DNA of 26,101 bases from CAZLGO01 sp964559295 (GCA_964559295.1 CAZLGO010000014.1:1-26101), one strand, 5' to 3'. Positions 1 through 7,038 are shown, counted from the stretch's first letter. The notes: generated from the letters alone by a model not told the origin. Numbers and translations are program-made.

Positions 1-6
1 TAAAAA

Positions 7-58
7 TTGAAAATCGAAGATTTTCAAACTTGAAAATGTAATTTTCAAGAGTGCACTC
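7..58. repeat. Tandem hairpin array at the left window edge
   Basis: Two perfect hairpins follow one another: TTGAAAATC / GATTTTCAA (7-27, loop GAA) and CTTGAAAAT / ATTTTCAAG (29-49, loop GTA), each with 9-bp stem and 3-base loop. The perfect palindrome GAGTGCACTC (49-58) overlaps the last base. The array may continue left of the window. The design matches the larger array at 23410-23563. Function is unknown; termination or RNA processing is possible. Confidence 0.75.
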
Positions 59-286
59 AGAGAGACGAAATTATGGACTGATCGCATAGTATACGATGTA
101 ATTTGTTTAAGGACAATGTCTTTTTAGCTAATTGAAAAAGAATCATCGATTAGCTCCTTATGGTTTTGTATTCCTGCCAATTTTGGATTTTGCATGCGAA
201 TTCAGCTTTTAATCTTTGAAAAAATTTTCCATTATCTTCTTCAATTATTCATTGACCGAGTTTTGAATTTCCGAAAATTATAAGTT
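59..286. other. Non-coding gap downstream of trmO
   Basis: No intact gene is visible. On the minus strand about 31 open codons (roughly 160-255, containing the string KFFQRLKAEFACKIQNW) look protein-like but have no start and follow a stop. This could be a gene remnant or chance; I do not recognise it. Confidence 0.3.
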
Positions 287-682
287 TTAGTCTCCGACAC
301 AATCGATCTCTGGTATATACGGCTTTATGTCTAAAACTGGAGATTTGTCCAGTGCATCGAGGCCTTTTAAGGTGAGTTTGTTATTTTCTCTTTTTATAAG
401 GTCGACCACGCAGAATGCGATTGGATTGGGCCGACTAGGAGAACGAGTGGAAAATACTCCTCTTTCCTTTGTCTTCCCTGGTGGTATAACTTTAAGCAGA
501 TTTCTCTTTGCACGATCAAGCCAGTATAATACAATAAGATGCGAATATGAATCCACGCCATCTAATCCATCAGAATATTCATCAAAAATGGTAATTTGAC
601 TTAATACATTAGAATCCCTTCCCTGACGGGGTGCGTCACTTTGTTTTTTATATGGAGATCTGACAAATCCTATTGGTTTCAT
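287..682 (-). CDS. trmO: TrmO-like tRNA t6A37 N6-methyltransferase (TsaA/YaeB family)
   Basis: This 131-residue protein has the TsaA/TrmO fold signature. It begins MKPIGFVRSPY, carries a YSHLIVLYWLDRA segment near residues 46-58, and has the hallmark ERGVFSTRSPSRPNPIAF at about residues 73-90. In bacteria TrmO uses S-adenosylmethionine to methylate N6 of threonylcarbamoyladenosine at position 37 of ANN-decoding tRNAs, in the cytosol. Archaeal homologues are commonly this short and lack the C-terminal extension of E. coli TrmO, so the substrate is inferred from the family. The ATG at 682 starts directly at the conserved N-terminus. The gene stands alone, with AT-rich gaps on both sides. Confidence 0.85.
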   Translation of the reverse strand: MKPIGFVRSPYKKQSDAPRQGRDSNVLSQITIFDEYSDGLDGVDSYSHLIVLYWLDRAKRNLLKVIPPGKTKERGVFSTRSPSRPNPIAFCVVDLIKRENNKLTLKGLDALDKSPVLDIKPYIPEIDCVGD

Positions 683-941
683 TTTATCTACTCTATTCTT
701 TTTTGGTAATTAATTTTTACTTCGAAAATCTTTAAATTCGTTATATGAGCGAAAGAAGTTAGACGCAATTCCTGTGTTCTATCATAAAATCGATTTTTTT
801 TATTCGTTATCTGATTTTATGGGTAAAAAAAGACAGTTATTAAGAATAAAGCTATATTTTTCACATTTTCATCTTCACAATATTTTTATTCCTCTTCGCT
901 TTTGTTCTTTAAATACAATCAAACAGAAAAGATTAAAAAAT

Positions 942-1073
942 AAAGAAACTACTCTAAGTAATTGCCATAAAACCATTAAATCCTTTACTTTCGAAAAAGA
1001 CATTGTGATATATAAAATAGATACTATCCCCTGCTTTGTTAAAGACTATGCAAAAAATAGAATATATAATCCT
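942..1073 (+). pseudogene. Possible remnant of a YgiT-type zinc-finger protein
   Basis: About 44 codons read with the rhythm of YgiT/MqsA-type zinc-finger antitoxins: one Cys (NCHKT), then TIKSFTFEKDIVIYKID, TIPCFV, and an ending KDYAKNRIYNP. The family usually has a second CxxCGE knuckle after the IPxxV motif. Here that place reads KDYAK, as if a Cys codon were lost, Cys became Tyr (tgt to tat) and Gly became Ala. Zinc binding would be lost. The frame is open from 774, but the N-terminal part does not resemble the family. No partner toxin is visible. The match is by eye only and the region is AT-rich, so this is tentative. Confidence 0.3.
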
Positions 1074-1102
1074 TTTTTTAGCTCTGTTATAGTTTGATCA
1101 AT

Positions 1103-1264
1103 TTATTCAATAAGTTCGAACTTGTTCTTACTCAGTCCACAGGCAGCACAAAGATAATCGTTGGGAAGTTCATCGAACAGTGTTTCTGGTTTAATATTTC
1201 TTTCCAGATCACCTTTACCCGAATCTATAAATTCCGAAGCACGCTTTATTCCTTCAGGACTTTT
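1103..1264 (-). pseudogene. Rubredoxin remnant (C-terminal half, frameshifted N-terminal half)
   Basis: A start-less frame of 53 codons bounded by stops ends in a clear rubredoxin C-terminal half: GDLERNIKPETLFDELP, then NDYLCAACGLSKNKFELIE. The second metal knuckle CxxCG is intact, but Pro is replaced (CAACG instead of CPxCG) and GDP has become GDL. The first Cys knuckle is missing from this frame. A neighbouring frame just upstream reads ACFGIY, close to the expected ACGFIY, so one extra base probably broke the gene. Rubredoxins are small iron electron carriers for oxygen detoxification in anaerobes. Without the first CxxC pair this piece could not bind iron normally. Confidence 0.65.
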
Positions 1265-1364
1265 TTAAAACGGCATTATTAATAGTTCAATTTATTTTTG
1301 CTTTTAGGAAGGATGATCGTGACGAAGATGTCTATTACTATCACTAAGTCCCATATAATACATA

Positions 1365-1997
1365 TTAAAGCCATCTTTCTTCATTTAGTATCTTCTTAAG
1401 ATCGTTCACGATCATTTTAGCTTTTTTGATGAGAGGGAGAGCTTTGGGAGGGGCCAGTTCTATGAATTTCTCAAAACATTCTATAGCTTCTTCATATTTT
1501 TCCATGGGTCTGAGGGCGGATCCTTTACCAGCCCATGCCTCAGAGTTCTTTGGATTTACATCTAAAGCTCGATCAAAGCATTCTACTGCCTCTGGGAATC
1601 TATGGAGGCTGAAAAGAGCTGTTCCTTTGTTGCTCCAGGTTCTGCTACTTTTGGGTTTTAGTTCTAAGGCTCTGTCAAAACATTCTAAAGCTTCCTCGTA
1701 TCTTTCCAGAACCCCCAAAGTAACCCCCATGTTAGACCAGGCCTTCGCGTTTTCTGGTTTTAACTCCAAAGCCCTGTCGAAACATTCTAAAGCTTCGAAG
1801 TGTCTTCCCATGTCTGAGAGGGCAACTCCCTTATTATCCCATATCTTTGTATTTTCTGGATCTAGCTCCAGGGCCTTATCATAGTACAGGAGAGCTTCCT
1901 CATACCTACCTTTTACTAAAAGACGGTTACCTTTTTTAAACCATGATTTAGCATCTTCTGGTCCCTTTTCATTATTCGAATCGTTGGAATCATTCAT
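1365..1997 (-). CDS. TPR-repeat protein, five repeats
   Basis: The 210-residue protein is almost entirely tetratricopeptide repeats. After a short acidic, Asn/Ser-rich head (residues 1-14) come five 34-residue units (about 15-184) with the usual W-x-x-K/N-G, A-x-x-C/Y-F/Y-D-x-A-L and P spacing. A basic helical tail ends in ERWL. There is no signal peptide or membrane segment, so it should be a cytosolic protein-protein scaffold; the partner is unknown. The last repeat (EAIECFEKFIELAPP) and basic tail closely resemble those of the TPR protein at 3335-3853, so the two are paralogues. A TATA-like box lies at 2080-2088. Its repeats also appear as DNA repeats of about 102 bases. Confidence 0.9.
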   Translation of the reverse strand: MNDSNDSNNEKGPEDAKSWFKKGNRLLVKGRYEEALLYYDKALELDPENTKIWDNKGVALSDMGRHFEALECFDRALELKPENAKAWSNMGVTLGVLERYEEALECFDRALELKPKSSRTWSNKGTALFSLHRFPEAVECFDRALDVNPKNSEAWAGKGSALRPMEKYEEAIECFEKFIELAPPKALPLIKKAKMIVNDLKKILNEERWL

Positions 1998-2079
1998 ATT
2001 TTCACTTGAATCACTTGATCAGAATTTTACCTTTTAAAGTCACGCAATGGATAAATTAGTAATTTTTCTGCTGGATATC

Positions 2080-2088
2080 TTTTATAAG
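2080..2088 (-). promoter_or_regulatory. Probable TATA box for the five-repeat TPR gene
   Basis: On the minus strand this reads CTTATAAAA, predicting a start point near 2055-2060 and a leader of about 60 bases before the ATG at 1997. Assigned from sequence and spacing only. Confidence 0.4.
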
Positions 2089-2224
2089 GATTTGTACCAT
2101 AAAAGATCTATAGAACTATTGGATCTTTGTGTAATTTCATTATATGGGTGCGACTGGTGTGGGTGAATACATGATGATATACTTTATAAATAGCTAAGAA
2201 ATATCCCAAAATCGTTTTATACAG

Positions 2225-2881
2225 CTACTGTACAATCTTACCATCCTTCATTACCCATTTATCCTGATCTATGTTGTACGAATCTGTTCTCATGAAGTCC
2301 TCACCTGCTTTCCATTCTTCATCCATCTTGATGAAAGTGCCCTTCCAGCTTTCCTCAAAAGTGTCGTATGGAGGGATGGAACCTATTCTACGTACACTTA
2401 TCCAAACTTTTGCTTTATTGTCTGAAATTTTATCCACAGACATTATTTTCACAGTGTCCAACAAATAACCTGTAGTAATCCCATCATCATCATAAAAATC
2501 ATTAATTTCCTTTAAAAAGATTTTTGAAACCTTTAATAATGATTGATTCAATTTTTGCTGCTCTTTTAGTTTTTTTTCTTCTTCAGGGACAATTGTTTTA
2601 TTTTCAATTTTCTCTGGCGTTGGAGTTGATTCTGTTGTTTTAATTTCAGTATCTGACATCCCAACTATCCCAATAATTAATAAAACTCCGATAAAGCATA
2701 CTGTAATGCCTATAGCAGTCTTAACACCCATATCTTGCCTGTTCCACCATTCTTTTGCTCTGTATACTGTATATAAAGTTCTTCTTTTCTTGAGAGCTGC
2801 ATTACAATGCCAGCAAGTACTCAAACTGAATGGATTTTTAAACCCACATTTTGGACAAATCTTTGCTTTTTTATCTGGCAA
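2225..2881 (-). CDS. Zinc-ribbon, single-pass membrane protein of unknown function
   Basis: The start chosen is the TTG at 2881, because GGGGAG lies six bases before it. An earlier in-frame TTG at 2908 lacks a ribosome site. From 2881 the protein has 218 residues. It opens with a zinc ribbon of two CxxC pairs (CPKCG, then CWHC about 15 residues later), a basic stretch, one membrane segment (TAIGITVCFIGVLLIIGIVG), a charged Lys/Glu/Thr-rich linker, and a C-terminal domain of about 110 residues with Trp/Tyr-rich strands (WISVRRIG, ESWKGTFIKMDEEWKAGEDF). This layout places the ribbon in the cytosol and the folded domain outside. I do not recognise the outer domain. It sits between two paralogous TPR genes. 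Confidence 0.75.
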   Translation of the reverse strand: MPDKKAKICPKCGFKNPFSLSTCWHCNAALKKRRTLYTVYRAKEWWNRQDMGVKTAIGITVCFIGVLLIIGIVGMSDTEIKTTESTPTPEKIENKTIVPEEEKKLKEQQKLNQSLLKVSKIFLKEINDFYDDDGITTGYLLDTVKIMSVDKISDNKAKVWISVRRIGSIPPYDTFEESWKGTFIKMDEEWKAGEDFMRTDSYNIDQDKWVMKDGKIVQ

Positions 2882-2986
2882 GATTTTCTCCCCTTCTTTT
2901 TGCTTCAAGTTTTTTTTATCTCATCGCTAGAAACATAAAGATCCCTTAAAATTGAAATTCTTTCTATATTTCATTTTAAACATGAA

Positions 2987-2996
2987 TTTATATTTT
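2987..2996 (-). promoter_or_regulatory. Probable TATA box for the zinc-ribbon membrane gene
   Basis: On the minus strand this reads AAAATATAAA, predicting a start near 2965 and a leader of about 80 bases to the preferred TTG start at 2881. Spacing is the only support. Confidence 0.35.
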
Positions 2997-3024
2997 GCTA
3001 TCACAATCGAGTCGAAAAACTTTT

Positions 3025-3078
3025 AGAATCAGTTTTTTTAAACTGATTCTTTGCCATAAAGCTTTAATGTTGCTTTAT
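3025..3078. repeat. Two adjacent inverted repeats
   Basis: A perfect 11-bp stem AGAATCAGTTT / AAACTGATTCT with a four-T loop (3025-3050) is followed five bases later by ATAAAGC / GCTTTAT with a nine-base loop (3056-3078). They lie about 260 bases past the TPR gene stop at 3335 and just upstream of the next promoter, so they could end transcription between the two genes. The stems are longer and less uniform than those in the arrays at 7-58 and 23410-23563. Confidence 0.6.
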
Positions 3079-3334
3079 TTAGAAAAATAATCTCTTATAT
3101 GAGGTTTGGCAAGAGAAATTTATAAATAACACAGTGCTTTTTCACAAAAAATAAAAAACGGTCTTAACTATACTTATTTTGTGATATTTCTTATCAAATT
3201 CATTAAGTATTCTAAGTTTATATTTGCCTTTTTGTTATCTTTTTTTAAATGAAATATATTTTTTCTGTTTCCAACTGCCACTTATAATTCATGGATTTCT
3301 TCATTGCGCATTGGAAGTACAAATTTTTTTGAAA

Positions 3335-3853
3335 TTATCTTTTAAGCTGTTTAACTATCTGCTTGGTTTGTTCAACAAGATTGGTTAGTTGGGGAGGATC
3401 AAGCTCTATAAACTTTTCAAAACATTCTATTGCTTCTTGAGGTTTTTCAAGAAACCTAAGGGTCATTCCTTTTTTATACCACGCTAATTCGTATCCTGGA
3501 TTTATATTCAAAGCTCTTTCATAACATTTCAATGCTTCTTGATGTTCGCCCATGTCATTGAGAACAACACCTTTGCCAGTCAATGCCTCAACATACCCTG
3601 GATTTATCAGTAAAGCATTATTAAAATATTTTAGTGCTTCCCGAGGTTTTCCAAGATTTCCAAGAGCAATTCCCTTACCATACCATGCTTCGGCATACCG
3701 GGGATCTATCCTTATGGCTTTATCGAAACATTTCATTGCTTCTTTATATTTTCCAAGGTCTCTCCCCAGAACAATTCCTCTATTATACCATGCTTTGGCA
3801 TCATTGGAAACTATATCTCCTCCAATTCCTCTAAACCGGTCAAAGAATCCCAT
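3335..3853 (-). CDS. TPR-repeat protein, four repeats
   Basis: Three in-frame starts compete: GTG 3865, ATG 3859 and ATG 3853. The Shine-Dalgarno-like AGGTG overlaps the GTG and sits nine bases before the ATG at 3853, so I take 3853; the protein begins MGFFDRFRG and has 172 residues. Four TPR units of 34-35 residues follow, with AWYNRG, AWYGKG, ALTGKG and AWYKKG at their first helices, then a basic tail KQIVKQLKR. There is no membrane segment. The final repeat (EAIECFEKFIELDPP) is nearly the same as in the TPR protein at 1365-1997, so this is a paralogue with one repeat fewer. The role is presumably scaffolding; partners are unknown. Confidence 0.88.
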   Translation of the reverse strand: MGFFDRFRGIGGDIVSNDAKAWYNRGIVLGRDLGKYKEAMKCFDKAIRIDPRYAEAWYGKGIALGNLGKPREALKYFNNALLINPGYVEALTGKGVVLNDMGEHQEALKCYERALNINPGYELAWYKKGMTLRFLEKPQEAIECFEKFIELDPPQLTNLVEQTKQIVKQLKR

Positions 3854-4160
3854 TTTCATACGCACCTAAATATGATATTCGGTTACTACCATCACTTTCA
3901 ACATCTAAAGGCATGATGCATGTCGAATGCTTATAAACACTAAAATCATTTCACGGAAAAATACAGTTTTTTGCCAAGAAGCCTTCTAATGTTCTTATTT
4001 GTCTAAATAGGCGGTTTAAAAAGTTCCAGCAAAGAGCCTATATTCTGTAGAATGTTTCACCATTAAGCCTCAATAACGGATCAGCGGGTTAAAAGGTTAT
4101 CGGATCCAATACTTTAATTGGTGGCATTTGTTCGTTCATTTCCAAAGATCTTGGGACCAA
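3854..4160. other. Gap with possible decayed minus-strand frame
   Basis: The gap holds the probable promoter of the four-repeat TPR gene (TTATAAAC at 3931-3938). On the minus strand, from about 4140 down to 3846, a single frame looks protein-like in pieces but is cut by three stops: MNEQMPPIKVLDPITF, then PADPLLRLNGETFYRI, then a longer piece. This may be a decayed gene or chance; I do not recognise it. Confidence 0.25.
3931..3938 (-). promoter_or_regulatory. Probable TATA box for the four-repeat TPR gene
   Basis: On the minus strand this reads GTTTATAA, with a predicted start near 3907 and a leader of about 50 bases carrying the AGGTG ribosome site. Confidence 0.45.
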
Positions 4161-4418
4161 TCAAAATATCCGAGTCTGCCTTTTATGCCTCCTCTCTTCG
4201 GATTTAATTTTTGAGAGGATTTCTTTTATTTTGTTTTCATCCTTTACTCTATTTTCAAGTTGTTTTATAAATTCTTTCTTGTTCTTTTTCCAGTAGAACT
4301 TTGAATTTAATTCATAACCTCTTATCATTCCACCATATGTTCCAATTATAAATATTGAAAGATCTTTATTCTCCAGAATTTTTATTCTCACTTCTCTCGT
4401 CATTAAACCCCATCCCAT
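4161..4418 (-). CDS. Small basic hypothetical protein
   Basis: This is an 85-residue frame. The second half is strongly helical and charged (KKNKKEFIKQLENRVKDENK, then IKEILSKIKSEERRHKRQ), and there is no membrane segment or Cys motif. The first half has a short hydrophobic strand region (LSIFIIGTYGGMIRG). An internal ATG at 4403 follows GGGGT by three bases and may be the true start, giving MTREVRIK. I do not recognise the family. The amino-acid make-up looks like a real protein, but the length and isolation keep confidence modest. Confidence 0.5.
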   Translation of the reverse strand: MGWGLMTREVRIKILENKDLSIFIIGTYGGMIRGYELNSKFYWKKNKKEFIKQLENRVKDENKIKEILSKIKSEERRHKRQTRIF

Positions 4419-4772
4419 TTTGTTTGGATGTTAAAGAAAACTATGAATCAATATATCTCCAATTTATTAAAAAGACAATGATCCTGACAACATAAAATAT
4501 GAGTGAATTAAAGAATTATAGCCATAGTATAACCATTACTTTATTTTTCATTTTTTTGCTCACAATTCTTCTTTATTTTCATTTTTTTTCTCTGCCCCGA
4601 CAATAAAAAACTTTCTTATTATATAAGACATTGATCTCCTCTTTTCCTGCAATATCATCATTGATTGATATATTTCTTTTTAAGACGTCAAATCAACCAT
4701 TCCTTTTCATGAAAACTTCTATCTACCGGTGAATTCAAAGAAATTAATTAATTTATTAACTTTTTGACTTTT

Positions 4773-4786
4773 GGAAATATTTATAG
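4773..4786 (+). promoter_or_regulatory. Orphan BRE/TATA-like promoter
   Basis: The site reads GGAAATATTTATAG. Its 12-base core GAAATATTTATA is identical to the hisG promoter core at 8928-8939. A transcript would start near 4807, where only a few codons are open in any frame. It could make a small RNA, give the gene at 4976 a second long-leader transcript, or be left from a lost gene. Confidence 0.4.
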
Positions 4787-4943
4787 AAAGGGATGAATTC
4801 ATAGCTAATCCGATAAATAGAGTTTTTATTGTTGTATGATTATTTTGTCCCCTATTTTCGTCTATTCAACCATAAAAATCAATTTCGATCATAGTATTGT
4901 TGTGAAGTCCTGTTTTCATCTTTATTATTTAAGGAAAAGTAAA

Positions 4944-4953
4944 CTTTATTTAT
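4944..4953 (+). promoter_or_regulatory. Probable TATA box for the DUF6506-type gene (leaderless)
   Basis: CTTTATTTAT is centred about 27 bases before the ATG at 4976, so transcription should begin at or within a few bases of the start codon. No ribosome site precedes the ATG, in agreement with a leaderless mRNA. Confidence 0.5.
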
Positions 4954-4975
4954 CCAAATCAATTACAATATTATC

Positions 4976-5308
4976 ATGACTGAAAAAAGATTCAAAGCGG
5001 TTTTTCTAGCACATGCACCAGATGCAGATTCAACTAAACATAGATGTGTTGTTAAAACATCTCTTTATGAACTTAAAAGCATTCTGGTTAAAGATGACGA
5101 TGAAGCAGTCGAATTATGTAAAGAACTCGTTCAAAAAGAGGGTGTTCATTCGTTTCTTTTATGTCCAGGTTTCACCCATAAAGCAATAGCTCGAATAGTG
5201 GAAGCTGTTGGGGATGGCATCGCAGTAAGCGTTGCAAGAGGAGATGGACCAAGCTATAAAGCTGCTTTTAAGATCATGGATGAGGTTGGTTGGTTTTCGC
5301 AAAAATAG
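4976..5308 (+). CDS. DUF6506-type small conserved protein
   Basis: The 110-residue soluble protein has the pattern I associate with the DUF6506 family. It has an N-terminal strand FKAVFLAHAPDADSTKHR, a central helix (DDDEAVELCKELVQKEGVHS), the motif LCPGFTHKAIARIVEAVGD and a Gly-rich AVSVARGDGPS before a final helix. No function is established for this family. The alternation of strands and helices with Gly turns suggests a small alpha/beta ligand-binding or regulatory fold (inference). It has no signal peptide. It stands alone on the plus strand, from a probable leaderless promoter, and is followed by a T-rich run. Confidence 0.75.
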   Translation: MTEKRFKAVFLAHAPDADSTKHRCVVKTSLYELKSILVKDDDEAVELCKELVQKEGVHSFLLCPGFTHKAIARIVEAVGDGIAVSVARGDGPSYKAAFKIMDEVGWFSQK

Positions 5309-5310
5309 GA

Positions 5311-5328
5311 CACTTTTTTCCTGTTTTC
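5311..5328 (+). terminator. T-rich terminator of the DUF6506-type gene
   Basis: A six-T run followed by CCTGTTTTC begins a few bases after the stop. Archaeal transcription commonly ends at such T-rich tracts without a hairpin. Confidence 0.4.
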
Positions 5329-5595
5329 TGTGATTCATTCTGTTGTATTAAACTTCATAATTTATTAGAATTTCTAAACAGTATAGAATGTACTACATCT
5401 TGTAAGTTTCATTCTTATGAATTTCGATAGTAATTGGTTTCTCACCAACTATGAGGTAGGTTCCAGGTTATAATATGTTCATCCACTGCTAAAAGCAAGC
5501 CCCATAGAACTAAACATATCATAATGGGTCAATGGGGAAAAATATACGGATTTGCTGCAGATTTTAAACAATTATTCTGCTGTTCAAAAGGCGGT

Positions 5596-6471
5596 TTATA
5601 ATTGCTTAGGTAAAGTATTGAAAGAAGTTAATTCCCTAATTAGTCCATTTGATACCTTTAAGCGTATAATTCCAGGTTTTATCCATTTTATACTTTTTTC
5701 TTCCAATTCCGTAAATATCACCGCTCTGTCTTGAAAACGATCCAGTTTTCTTAATATTCCTATTCCAACACATTCTACTTCGTTAAAAAGACCAAGTAAT
5801 GTGCCTTCTTTCGGCAACCATTTAAAGAGAGAGATGTCCAGTACTATGTTTTTCGCAGCTCTAAAATATCTGTTATACGCCTTTTCCCTTAGATTTCTTC
5901 TCTCCTCTTTTGTCCTGCTCCTGGCTTCATCTGAAACGCTGCGCCTAATTATTTCCACATTATATAAGCATCTTGTAATATGATCCAATTCATTTCTTTT
6001 TTCTATAGCAATAACTAAAGAAGCTTCGCTTTTTTCTATTTCCAATAGCTTAAATTTTCTTGCTTCTTCTCCCTCTATCCATCCTGTTGAATCGATTACT
6101 ATTATGTCTGTATTTTGTTCTTTTGCCTTCTTTATTTGGGCTGATAACCCATGGAGACATTCAAAAAAGCATCCACGCGGTGATGTGTTACCAACAAAAT
6201 AGAAGCTATGAAGTGGTACTTCTGAAAGAGTTCTTATGCTTTTTTCCAGAAATCCCAATCCTATGGAACAAGGAGGTCCTATGTCACTTTGACCCACGTC
6301 TGCATCTATGACAGCTACTTTTAGCCCCTGTTCATGAAAGGTGTTTGCGATAGAAGCGACTGTGTGGGTCTTTCCTGCGTCAACACCTCCAAGCATGAAC
6401 AGAGTCAATGGTCTTTGCGCTTTTTTTAGTCTCTTCTCCACTTCTTTGATAGCTTGCATATTATCCATCAT
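5596..6471 (-). CDS. Clp1/Grc3-type polyribonucleotide 5'-hydroxyl kinase
   Basis: The 291-residue protein carries the P-loop LGGVDAGKTHTVA (Walker A, residues 28-35), the family motif VIDADVGQSDIGPP (54-67), the FVGNTSPRGCF segment and a Walker B-like IIVIDSTGWIEGEEA. These are typical of the Clp1/Grc3/Nol9 GTPase-like kinases. Archaeal members phosphorylate 5'-hydroxyl ends of RNA, and of DNA in some species, with NTP, probably in RNA repair or processing. The C-terminal third holds the small beta-rich region (VECVGIGILRKLD). The length is near the short end of the archaeal family. The protein is cytosolic. A TATA box lies at 6510-6522. Its neighbours give no pathway hint. Confidence 0.82.
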   Translation of the reverse strand: MMDNMQAIKEVEKRLKKAQRPLTLFMLGGVDAGKTHTVASIANTFHEQGLKVAVIDADVGQSDIGPPCSIGLGFLEKSIRTLSEVPLHSFYFVGNTSPRGCFFECLHGLSAQIKKAKEQNTDIIVIDSTGWIEGEEARKFKLLEIEKSEASLVIAIEKRNELDHITRCLYNVEIIRRSVSDEARSRTKEERRNLREKAYNRYFRAAKNIVLDISLFKWLPKEGTLLGLFNEVECVGIGILRKLDRFQDRAVIFTELEEKSIKWIKPGIIRLKVSNGLIRELTSFNTLPKQL

Positions 6472-6509
6472 TGTAAAGTAATTTTTTAGCTTCTGGAAAT
6501 ATTTTGAGA

Positions 6510-6522
6510 TTTATAATATAAT
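6510..6522 (-). promoter_or_regulatory. Probable TATA box for the RNA 5'-kinase gene
   Basis: The minus strand reads TTATATTATAAAT, placing the start near 6490, about 20 bases before the ATG at 6471. Confidence 0.45.
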
Positions 6523-6589
6523 CTTGATCACTTTCTTTTTCATCTTTACAAGTTTTATAACCTGATAACGTTTTAGTGGTTTGGTTTCA

Positions 6590-6618
6590 AACATTAGGCT
6601 ATAAAATGCCCAAATGTT
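6590..6618. repeat. Interrupted inverted repeat in a gene gap
   Basis: AACATT / AATGTT arms enclose inner GGC / GCC arms, with TATAAAAT in the loop. It lies between the small zinc-ribbon gene and the RNA kinase gene. It could be an operator or an RNA hairpin; nothing decides this. Confidence 0.3.
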
Positions 6619-6687
6619 ATATAAACAGAGAAAGAGTTTTAGTACGTATTTTTTAGTGGTTTTATATCCAGATTCAGTAAAATTAAA

Positions 6688-7038
6688 TTAGAGCCACATA
6701 GCTTCACTCAATTCCTCTATGGAGTGTTTTTTGGTGTTTATCCTGACGGGAACTTTTATTCCAGCATCTAAAACCAAAAAACCATAGATAAAAGGTGGAT
6801 TATGCTTATGCACTTCAATGCCATAGCAGTTTTTATGTACCCACTTTAACATCTCTTCATATGATTTAAAATCTTTATTTATCCCTTCCATCTTCACAGT
6901 TGATCTTAAAAGTTCGCTATCAATTTTTTTCCTGCATTTATGACAATAATATATCCATCCAAAACCACAGTCGAATTCTCGTGACAAATGCTCACCACAA
7001 GACGGACATCTTGGTTCCGACTCATAACGTATACTCAT
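6688..7038 (-). CDS. Small zinc-ribbon protein, unknown function
   Basis: The 116-residue soluble protein starts with a zinc ribbon: CPSCG at residues 10-14 and CHKC at about 32-35, separated by Gly/Trp/Tyr-rich strands (FDCGFGWIYY). A domain of about 70 residues follows with KSYEEMLKWVHKNCYGIEVH and a strand-rich VLDAGIKVPVRIN, ending EAMWL. I do not recognise the second domain. A good ribosome site (TGAGGT, six bases before the ATG) supports the start, and a TATA-like TTTTTATAAT lies at 7087-7096. The last two residues, Trp-Leu, recur at the ends of two other proteins in the window. Confidence 0.75.
   Translation of the reverse strand: MSIRYESEPRCPSCGEHLSREFDCGFGWIYYCHKCRKKIDSELLRSTVKMEGINKDFKSYEEMLKWVHKNCYGIEVHKHNPPFIYGFLVLDAGIKVPVRINTKKHSIEELSEAMWL

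Larger units (their letters stand above)
683..1364. other. AT-rich gap holding gene remnants and one inverted repeat
   Basis: There is no intact gene in this 682-base stretch. It holds a spaced inverted repeat CATAAAATC / GATTTTATG (783-791 and 813-821), a possible YgiT-type zinc-finger remnant on the plus strand (942-1073) and a broken rubredoxin on the minus strand (1103-1264). Plus-strand open frames at 774-1097 and 1094-1282 are not convincing genes as a whole. The stretch reads as a small gene graveyard. Confidence 0.55.
2909..3334. other. Intergenic gap with two hairpins and a promoter
   Basis: There is no gene here. It contains a TATA-like element for the zinc-ribbon gene (2987-2996), two adjacent inverted repeats (3025-3050, 3056-3078) and otherwise featureless AT-rich sequence. 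A minus-strand frame stays open upstream of the zinc-ribbon start, from a TGA near 2977, but has no start codon of its own. Confidence 0.5.
4419..4975. other. Long AT-rich gap with an orphan promoter
   Basis: No gene is visible in 557 bases on either strand. It contains several T-rich runs (4540-4590), a strong promoter-like site at 4773-4786 with no frame behind it, and at its right end the promoter of the gene at 4976. Confidence 0.5.

Noticed and set aside
783..821. Inverted repeat as a terminator or operator for trmO
   Set aside because: The 21-base loop and its position 100 bases before the trmO start fit neither role well; chance is likely in AT-rich sequence.
774..1097. 107-codon plus-strand open frame taken as a whole gene
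   Set aside because: Its first half has low-complexity Phe/Leu/His composition with no ribosome site; only the part from 942 resembles a known family, and that lacks the key Cys residues.
1426..1884. Tandem DNA repeat of about 102 bases, or an antisense gene of 152 codons
   Set aside because: The periodicity is explained by the TPR codons on the minus strand; the plus-strand frame is its shadow.
5440..5525. Short hydrophobic minus-strand peptide frame (26 codons, starting MICLVLWGLLLAV)
   Set aside because: No ribosome site or promoter fits it, and 26 codons are expected by chance in such sequence.
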